From positions 1 through 10,887 of the forward strand of contig JAUUYJ010000060.1 in assembly GCA_030588275.1 (NCBI GenBank): 10,887 nt of DNA, read 5' to 3'. The DNA comes from Candidatus Zixiibacteriota bacterium (GTDB lineage: Bacteria > Zixibacteria > MSB-5A5 > GN15 > JAAZOE01). Shown here piece by piece: positions 1 to 5,174 of the stretch. A program made the position numbers and the translations under genes. Within the stretch, counting starts at the first letter, position 1; the number at the start of each line of letters is the position of its first letter. The notes below the pieces were generated by a model. That model ran no database searches. It saw only the letters and a list, made by a program, of their open reading frames with translations, and had not been told where the DNA came from.

Positions 1-598
1 CACCACCAAATAAGGCGATCCGGAATGGACCAGCCGCTATAACGCTCTGCGGGAATTCATAGATACTCCCTTCCGCCGTTGTTATTCGATGCGGCTTCAG
101 CCGATCAGTTTTGAGCCCACCATGACCTCGAGGTGCTGGAAATACCGATGAATCGTAAAGATAACCGGCCTCGACCAGAGCTTCAAATAACCAGACGGTC
201 GAAGCGGTCATCGAAAATCCGGCGGCGCGGTATCCATTAACCGGTTCGCCCGATATATCCTCAAGTATCTTTTTTGATCTTATGGCATCTTCAAAAAACT
301 TCCTGCACCCAACCTGATAAGCGAGGAGATGATTGAACCCATGCGAGGCAATTTCATGGCCACGCTGTTGGGCCAACTTTACCAATTCTGGAAATTTTTG
401 GGCGATCCACCCCAGGAAAAAACAGGTCCCCTTGATTTGATACTCCTCCAGAATATCCAAAAGTTTTCTAAAATTATCTGAGACATGAGAGGGAAGCGAA
501 TCCCAGGATTCTGGAGGGGCACCGTTTGGTATATCAAGAATATGAAACCAATCCTCGACGTCAATCGAAAACAGAGAATGACCGTTACCGTCTTTCAA
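1..598 (-). CDS. Polysaccharide deacetylase, NodB fold, XrtA/PEP-CTERM-associated type (C-terminus cut by window edge)
   Basis: Likely removes N-acetyl (or other acyl) groups from an exported or cell-envelope polysaccharide. The 199 residues visible begin MKDGNGHSLFSIDVEDWFH. SIDVEDW (11-17) is the metal-binding motif 1 typical of the deacetylase family found in exosortase/EPS loci, with D13 and D16 as candidate base and ligand. Motif 2 is SHGFNH with H86 and H90. Motif 3 reads YRAAGFS (123-129), where relatives usually have RAP, so the proline is replaced. YLYDSSVFP (146-154) and EFPQS (181-185) follow the family pattern. The family is normally near 270-280 residues, so roughly the last quarter is missing. 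No start ATG exists between the upstream in-frame TAA and SIDVEDW. The TTG at 598-596 overlaps the arsC stop and fits translational coupling. No exosortase or sugar-transferase gene is visible, so the XrtA link rests on sequence type only. Confidence 0.87.
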   Translation of the reverse strand, partial: MKDGNGHSLFSIDVEDWFHILDIPNGAPPESWDSLPSHVSDNFRKLLDILEEYQIKGTCFFLGWIAQKFPELVKLAQQRGHEIASHGFNHLLAYQVGCRKFFEDAIRSKKILEDISGEPVNGYRAAGFSMTASTVWLFEALVEAGYLYDSSVFPAPRGHGGLKTDRLKPHRITTAEGSIYEFPQSVIAAGPFRIALFGG

Positions 599-1047
599 TT
601 GCGGCCCGTTTTGTTAACTGTATAGAATTTTGGGAAATCACTTATGAATGCTTTGATCTCGTCCCGCACTCGGCGGTAGAAAGCCAGCGCCGCTTCTTCA
701 CTCGCGGCATTTTGGGCCAAAACTGGAGGATCGTCAAAACCGACATGGATCACTTTTGTGACTGAGGGAAAAACGGGGCAGGTTTCGTCCGCATGGCCAC
801 AAACGGTAATTACCAGGTCGAACAAAACATCGGCATGATCAGAGATTGATTGGGAGCGGTTGGCAGAGATATCAAGGCCGATTTCCTTCATTGCTTCAAC
901 GGCGCGGCGATCAATCTGTTTGGGTGCGGTCCCGGCTGAGAAAGCGACAAACTGCTGATTCCACTTGTCGTTTAATAGAGATTCCGCCATCTGGCTTCGG
1001 CACGAATTTCCGGTGCAGAGAAAAAGTATTTTATCCTTGGACGGCAT
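595..1047 (-). CDS. arsC: Arsenate reductase, thioredoxin-coupled ArsC (low-molecular-weight phosphatase fold)
   Basis: Cytoplasmic enzyme of 150 residues that reduces arsenate to arsenite through a cysteine relay, regenerated by thioredoxin in characterised relatives. The N-terminus ILFLCTGNSCRSQMAES carries the CX5R phosphate loop with C11 and R17. VCGHADETCP supplies C83 and C90, the second and third cysteines of the S. aureus pI258 ArsC triad. These two separate it from plain low-molecular-weight tyrosine phosphatases. FDDPP (104-108) contains the general-acid aspartate. Length matches the family (about 130-150). The ATG is preceded by a GAGGGG Shine-Dalgarno. The stop overlaps the TTG of the deacetylase gene by two bases, so the two are probably co-translated. 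No arsR, arsB/acr3 or arsM is visible, so an arsenic role is inferred from residues and not from context. A phosphatase acting in polysaccharide control is the alternative. Confidence 0.88.
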   Translation of the reverse strand: MPSKDKILFLCTGNSCRSQMAESLLNDKWNQQFVAFSAGTAPKQIDRRAVEAMKEIGLDISANRSQSISDHADVLFDLVITVCGHADETCPVFPSVTKVIHVGFDDPPVLAQNAASEEAALAFYRRVRDEIKAFISDFPKFYTVNKTGRN

Positions 1048-1102
1048 CCTATCCCCTCACTAAAAACCGAACATATGACAACCGAAAACCGCTTTCTATA
1101 AC

Positions 1103-1136
1103 AGGCTATTATGGCCTTTTTATATTACAATAACAA
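1103..1136 (-). promoter_or_regulatory. Candidate promoter for arsC-deacetylase, -10 inside an inverted repeat
   Basis: On the minus strand TTGTTA (1136-1131) and CATAAT (1113-1108) are separated by exactly 17 bases, a good sigma70-type match. The -10 sits in the loop of a short inverted repeat, AGGC-N7-GCCT (1117-1103), which could be an operator or chance. The -35 begins only two bases past the stop of the adenosyltransferase gene, suggesting arsC is not simply read through from it. Confidence 0.45.
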
Positions 1137-1138
1137 CT

Positions 1139-1693
1139 CTATTCATATTTTACCGTTTGCTCGGCTATCTTATTTTGGTGATTGACAACACGAGCCGCGA
1201 CAAAAAAGAAATCGGATAAACGATTTAGATATTTTAGGATAAACTGGCTTATTTCCACATCGCGCGATAACGTGACCAGTTCCCTTTCGGCACGGCGGCA
1301 GACGGTTCGGCTCAGTTGTAAACTGGCGGCGGCCCGATGCCCACCCCTTCCTCCCGGTATGATAAATTCCTTAAGCGGAGGTAGGGTCGCTTCGAGGTTG
1401 TCAATCCAGGTCTCTATTGAAGTAATATCTGTTTCTGATATATTTTTTATTTTCCCTACATCCCCTGTGGCGGAAGCCAATTCGGCACCGAGGACAAACA
1501 GGCGATTCTGGATTTTTCCCAGAAATGGATCAACAACGTCACCGCATTCAAATGAGCGAGCCAGGCCAACCAGAGCGTTCATTTCATCAACCGCTCCGCA
1601 GGTTTGCATCCGTTGATGATCTTTGGAAACTCGTCCACCACCCAACAGGGCTGTCTGGCCGCTATCTCCGGTTCGCGTATATATTTTTGGCAT
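1139..1693 (-). CDS. Cob(I)alamin adenosyltransferase, PduO type
   Basis: Transfers the 5'-deoxyadenosyl group of ATP to cob(I)alamin, making coenzyme B12 (adenosylcobalamin) in the cytoplasm. The protein is 184 residues, normal for single-domain PduO/MMAB enzymes. YTRTGDSG (5-12) is the N-terminal ATP-binding signature, followed by LLGGGRVSKD (16-25) and GAVDEMN (33-39). RTVCRRAER (129-137) contains the arginine and glutamate corresponding to the catalytic or ATP-contacting residues of human MMAB. YLNRLSD (155-161) is the C-terminal family motif. A longer frame runs upstream to 1804, but homology starts at MPKIYTRTG and a GGAG Shine-Dalgarno precedes 1693, so I use that start. No B12-dependent enzyme or other cobamide gene is in view. 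It appears to be a stand-alone unit that supplies the cofactor to enzymes elsewhere. Confidence 0.95.
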   Translation of the reverse strand: MPKIYTRTGDSGQTALLGGGRVSKDHQRMQTCGAVDEMNALVGLARSFECGDVVDPFLGKIQNRLFVLGAELASATGDVGKIKNISETDITSIETWIDNLEATLPPLKEFIIPGGRGGHRAAASLQLSRTVCRRAERELVTLSRDVEISQFILKYLNRLSDFFFVAARVVNHQNKIAEQTVKYE

Positions 1694-1775
1694 AAGAGAT
1701 CTCCAAAATAGGTTGGATGGCGTCGGTAATGCCAACCATGCCGTTTGATTACAAATTATCAATCTGCTGAGACAG

Positions 1776-1804
1776 ATAATATAAACAATTTGCCGAGCAA
1801 ACAA
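1776..1804 (-). promoter_or_regulatory. Candidate promoter for the adenosyltransferase gene
   Basis: Minus-strand TTGTTT (1804-1799) and TATTAT (1781-1776) are 17 bases apart. The -35 touches the base of the terminator hairpin of the upstream peptidase gene, so termination and new initiation are packed together. The -35 is a weak match (TTG only) and the -10 a good one. This leaves a leader of about 75 bases before the ATG. Confidence 0.4.
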
Positions 1805-1831
1805 AAGGCCGGAACGGAGTCCGGCCTTTTT
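1803..1831 (-). terminator. Rho-independent terminator of the 1852-4998 peptidase gene
   Basis: A perfect 11-bp stem, AAAAGGCCGGA / TCCGGCCTTTT, has a 6-base loop (1814-1819). On the minus strand it is followed by a T-rich run (TTTTGTTT). It begins about 20 bases after the TAA of the peptidase gene. The plus strand also ends in a T5 run, so the hairpin could act both ways, although no plus-strand gene enters it here. Confidence 0.9.
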
Positions 1832-1851
1832 GAACGGTTATTGTAAATCGG

Positions 1852-4800
1852 TTAGGGACAGCTTGGAGCCGGCCCATTTTTGAACACAAAATTTATCAGG
1901 AATACTGCATCACCAACATTGGCACTACCATCGCAATTGGCATCACCAGCTGAGAGCGGATCGGGTGCCGGACCGCTTCTGAAGACAAAGGAGATAATGA
2001 ATACGGCATCACCGACATTGACGGTGTGATCTCCGTTGGCATCACCGACAACAAACGAGGGTGAGATAAAGGTAACCGCCCCATCAGCGATATGCGTACG
2101 CGGATCGCCGAGGTAGCGCCATGATGCGGTGTAAATCCGCTGGCTGGTATCGATCAGGCCAGCATATCCACTCAGGAACTGACTCGTAGAGACATTCAGC
2201 CGCATAACCTCACCGGTAAAAGACGGATGCGAAACCTCGACGACGCTTGAGATTGGAACAATCGAACCGTTGACAATAATCGAAGAGGGATCAACATCCC
2301 CGGCTATCTGGCCATCAGAAAAATCGCCCAAATAAATATTGACCGAGGAGGGATAGCTACCACTCAGATCCAGCGTATCCGGTGCAATCATGGTCGCTCC
2401 GGCCGGACCGGAGGTCAACAGTTCAGAGATCGCTTTTTGAAGGGCACCCTTAGCTGATGGTCGTTCCATAAATGATAACGGAATTTCAAAAAAGATATAT
2501 TGATAGTCAGACCCGATATAGCGCCATCCGGTCACGCGCCCTTCGGTGAAGGGGAAGTTGGATTTTGAGTCATAGCTATAAAGTGGTTCGGATGGGTTGC
2601 CACCAACAAATAATGGGAAGCTGGGACAGGGAATCCCACCCGTTTCTATCCAGGGAGCAGAATGGCCGACGGCGGCCAGACTGTCCCAAACCAGATTGGG
2701 ATAACCGCTGGCCAGACTGTGCGAACCGATCAGATCGGAGCTTAAGATGGTGGATGTCCAATCGCTTAAGTAATTTACACGACGATCAATATGGAAATAT
2801 GATTTGTATCCATAATTGTATCCGCCTGTGGAAAAAACAATTGTGTCGGCGATGGCAGAGCCGGTTCGCAAATTTCCCCAGCGGCCAAAAATTATGACCT
2901 TCCCTCCTATCGATAAATAATAGTCGAGACTGTCAAGGATACCACCAAATGTCGCCGCATTGCCAAAATCATCCGCCCGGCCCGATTCTCCACCCAAAAT
3001 TAAAAGTTCGTAATCAAGCATATCGGCCAGTTCAATGTTGCGGTTGTTGCCATAGGCCGAATCACTATAATAGTCGTAATCGTATCCGGCCAAAGCATCA
3101 TTCAAGAACTCCCCGGTGACTGAGGCATCAACGATTTGCGGCGTCGCGTCGGCAGAACGATTGACCGCCAGAATCCGACCGGGGGTTAAAATTGCGGCGC
3201 GCGTTATTAAGGCAGAGCTTCCGACCGTATCGGAAATATTACCATCATTGTCAACCGCCACAACCAGATAACTGTGGGAGGTGTCTCCCAAGTCATAATC
3301 ATTATCCAAATAAAATGTGTCGGTAATCACAAAGGGCAAGATATCGCCATCCCGTATCACCGTGTAATGTGAAAAATCTAATTCATCGTTACTGCCGGTC
3401 CAACTCAAGCGGATCGAGTGATATTCTGGCAGAGCCACAATATCATCCGGTGCTGAAGGGAGATAATAGGGCCAGCCCAATTCTTCATCGTAACCGATCG
3501 AACGATGCCCCGACTCGTCAATAGCGATGACATGGACTCGATACAAAAGTCCTTCGGTTAATCCATTAATAATTTTCGAGGTATCATCTTTGGAGGCAAA
3601 GACTGAATCCAACCCGGTCGCCGGCTCGGAATCGAAATAGATAATGAAGCTGTCCCGATTGTCTGAATCCTCATCGATCCAATTTACCTGAAGCGACTGA
3701 CCGTCACCACCATCTCGCACCGATGTCAACCTTACCGGAAGGGGTGCCTTATCGATGGTATAGGCGGTCGCGGCGGTCGCCTTAATCATCCGCGTCATGT
3801 AATCGAAGTTGATATAAGAAGTGCTGTCCCGATACGAATGGTAAACGGTTGAAAAATCATATTCGGCGGCAAACAGGACATCGTATCCGTTTTGATCAAA
3901 AGCATGATGATCGGAGTTAGCGGCCATGCCACCGAGGACGCCGGTAATCCCAACCAGCGGTTCGGCAATTTCGCCCCATAGTTTAGCGTAGGCATTACGA
4001 ACTCCGTGCATAATTTCGGCGAATGAATTGTTGGAGATATGCCCGATCATATCCATGTTGAGCATACAGACGATGCTGTCACCCCGTATCGCCGCATTAT
4101 TGGCATAATGCCAGGCTCCGTTGAGGCCCTGCTCTTCGGAATCAAAGGTGACAAAAACAAAACTGACTTCGGTTTCGACGTTGGCCATGATACGGGCAAT
4201 CTCAAGGACTCCACAGGAACCGGTTCCATTATCGTCGGCACCGGGCGAACCGGCGACCGCATCATGATGCCCACCGATAACGATATAACGATTGGGATAT
4301 ACCGTACCTTGTTTGCTGGCAACGACATTATAACAATTAACCCACGAGCCATTAACATAGGATGAAAAATAATCGGTGGTGGCGTTACCGTATCCAAATG
4401 ATTGGAATTGGCTCAAAATCCAATCGCGGGCGGCATAATTACTGCCCGTCCCGGCCAGCCGACCATTGAACGCCTGAAGGGTATGAAGATATGAATAGAC
4501 CGAGTCGTAGCTGATACTGTCGGTGAAGCCTTCCAGGATTTCAAGCGATCCCAGCGCCGACTTGTTGAAGAACATCGGTTCCTGATAAAATATTTTTAAA
4601 TTCTCGTTTCGTATCGGTATCAATGAAGAGCCATCATCGAAAACGGCCAAATTCTTATCGCTAACCCTATAGAGTCGCAAACCATCTTGTTCATATATGA
4701 CCGGCCAGCGATTTTTATTTGCATCATCCGGGCGATTATCAAACGCCAGACTGCTTTTGTCGAGATCGTTGGCGATCGGTTCAATCGTTAATCCGGAAAC

Positions 4801-4998
4801 CGACAAAGCGGCCAACTGATGTTCGTCAGCTAAAACCAAATATCCGTCAACATGGCGTAAAATCGGTTCGACACCGATTTTCTCAAGTTTGGAAGCCTCC
4901 TGATGACTGGAGATTTTGACGCTGACAAGGTCATCCCCCACCGCGATGGAGGAGAAAAGAAAAATTAGGCAAATCATAAAACGGGTTGTAATCGACAC
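1852..4998 (-). CDS. Secreted M28 family zinc peptidase with Fn3, amidotransferase-like and dockerin domains (paralogue A)
   Basis: A 1048-residue exported metallopeptidase, probably an aminopeptidase-type M28 enzyme acting outside the cytoplasm. A signal peptide spans 1-21 (cleavage likely before DD). Residues 24-150 form a propeptide-like region (VKISSHQEASKL, DGYLVLADEHQ). The M28 domain (about 165-415) keeps every expected residue: H244 in GGHHDAV, D255 in PGADDNG, base E288 and ligand E289 in DSEEQG, D316 in NMDMIG and H387 in VYHSYRD. Two Fn3-like domains follow (about 420-510, 515-600). Next come a Rossmann/amidotransferase-like domain (603-865; ILAVNRS, LLILGGESGR, GGKVIIFGRWG) without an obvious catalytic cysteine, a beta domain (870-975) and a dockerin (985-1048). 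The start is GTG, with AAGGAG six bases upstream. The next in-frame ATG (codon 8) would damage the signal peptide. Substrate is unknown. Confidence 0.93.
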   Translation of the reverse strand: MSITTRFMICLIFLFSSIAVGDDLVSVKISSHQEASKLEKIGVEPILRHVDGYLVLADEHQLAALSVSGLTIEPIANDLDKSSLAFDNRPDDANKNRWPVIYEQDGLRLYRVSDKNLAVFDDGSSLIPIRNENLKIFYQEPMFFNKSALGSLEILEGFTDSISYDSVYSYLHTLQAFNGRLAGTGSNYAARDWILSQFQSFGYGNATTDYFSSYVNGSWVNCYNVVASKQGTVYPNRYIVIGGHHDAVAGSPGADDNGTGSCGVLEIARIMANVETEVSFVFVTFDSEEQGLNGAWHYANNAAIRGDSIVCMLNMDMIGHISNNSFAEIMHGVRNAYAKLWGEIAEPLVGITGVLGGMAANSDHHAFDQNGYDVLFAAEYDFSTVYHSYRDSTSYINFDYMTRMIKATAATAYTIDKAPLPVRLTSVRDGGDGQSLQVNWIDEDSDNRDSFIIYFDSEPATGLDSVFASKDDTSKIINGLTEGLLYRVHVIAIDESGHRSIGYDEELGWPYYLPSAPDDIVALPEYHSIRLSWTGSNDELDFSHYTVIRDGDILPFVITDTFYLDNDYDLGDTSHSYLVVAVDNDGNISDTVGSSALITRAAILTPGRILAVNRSADATPQIVDASVTGEFLNDALAGYDYDYYSDSAYGNNRNIELADMLDYELLILGGESGRADDFGNAATFGGILDSLDYYLSIGGKVIIFGRWGNLRTGSAIADTIVFSTGGYNYGYKSYFHIDRRVNYLSDWTSTILSSDLIGSHSLASGYPNLVWDSLAAVGHSAPWIETGGIPCPSFPLFVGGNPSEPLYSYDSKSNFPFTEGRVTGWRYIGSDYQYIFFEIPLSFMERPSAKGALQKAISELLTSGPAGATMIAPDTLDLSGSYPSSVNIYLGDFSDGQIAGDVDPSSIIVNGSIVPISSVVEVSHPSFTGEVMRLNVSTSQFLSGYAGLIDTSQRIYTASWRYLGDPRTHIADGAVTFISPSFVVGDANGDHTVNVGDAVFIISFVFRSGPAPDPLSAGDANCDGSANVGDAVFLINFVFKNGPAPSCP
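1882..2046 (-). other. Type I dockerin domain of paralogue A (two calcium-loop repeats)
   Basis: Repeat 1 (residues 985-1006) is GDANGDHTVNVGDAVFIISF, with calcium-loop positions D986, N988, D990, T992 and D997. Repeat 2 (1018-1039) is GDANCDGSANVGDAVFLINF, with D1019, N1021, D1023, S1025 and D1030. The protein ends GPAPSCP eight residues later. In cellulosomes such modules bind cohesins. No cohesin is encoded in this window, so the partner here is unknown. Confidence 0.92.
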
Positions 4999-5042
4999 GT
5001 TTGGCTCCTTATTAAGGCAAGAACTCTGGCGGTAGGGTCTCT

Positions 5043-5075
5043 ATAATATACGTCAGAAACTTATTCTGTAAAGAA
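5043..5075 (-). promoter_or_regulatory. Promoter of paralogue A with shared 14-base element
   Basis: On the minus strand the block TTCTTTACAGAATA (5075-5062) contains the -35 TTTACA. A TATATTAT -10 region (5050-5043) follows, giving 16 or 18 bases of spacing depending on register. The leader would be about 38 bases and holds ACCGCC (5033-5028) and the AAGGAG Shine-Dalgarno. The same 14 bases lie at the same place upstream of paralogue B. Part of the block is an inverted repeat, TTCT-N4-AGAA, when read on the plus strand. Confidence 0.65.
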
Positions 5076-5095
5076 AAATTGCCGTACTGATAATT

Positions 5096-5131
5096 ATTAA
5101 AAAACCGGGTTTCTATTACAAAACCCGGTTT
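5096..5131 (-). terminator. Rho-independent terminator of the 5175-8306 peptidase gene
   Basis: A perfect 11-bp stem, AAACCGGGTTT / AAACCCGGTTT (5131-5121 with 5112-5102), has an 8-base loop. On the minus strand it runs straight into TTTTTTAATAAT. It lies about 45 bases after the TAG of paralogue B and about 20 bases before the promoter of paralogue A, which argues that the two peptidase genes are transcribed separately. Confidence 0.92.
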
Positions 5132-5174
5132 AAATTAACTATTGAGCGGTTTGCCGGAGCTGTCAGTTCCCCGA

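Noticed and set aside
1103..1125. Possible plus-strand terminator (AGGC hairpin followed by T5)
   Set aside because: The stem is only 4 bp and no plus-strand gene precedes it. The site reads better as the arsC promoter region.
1182..1616. 144-codon plus-strand open frame
   Set aside because: It is antisense to the adenosyltransferase, whose motifs fill the minus frame. No family resemblance or ribosome binding site.
1694..1803. Cobalamin riboswitch upstream of the adenosyltransferase
   Set aside because: Only about 110 bases separate the ATG from the previous terminator, shorter than typical cobalamin riboswitches, and I find no B12-box sequence.
1694..1804. N-terminal extension of the adenosyltransferase by 37 codons
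   Set aside because: The extension would start inside the terminator hairpin and has no homology. The internal ATG at 1693 has a GGAG site and begins exactly at the family N-terminus.
1882..2046. Short spaced DNA repeats (GGCATCACC-like) resembling a direct-repeat array
   Set aside because: They are the codons of the two dockerin calcium loops (GDAN and NVGDAV) and recur at 5211-5375 for the same reason. They are not a CRISPR or VNTR.
4039..4397. Overlapping open frames of 108 (plus) and 116 (minus) codons
   Set aside because: They lie entirely inside the M28 domain of paralogue A in other frames, with low-complexity I/M/P-rich translations and no Shine-Dalgarno. They are shadows.
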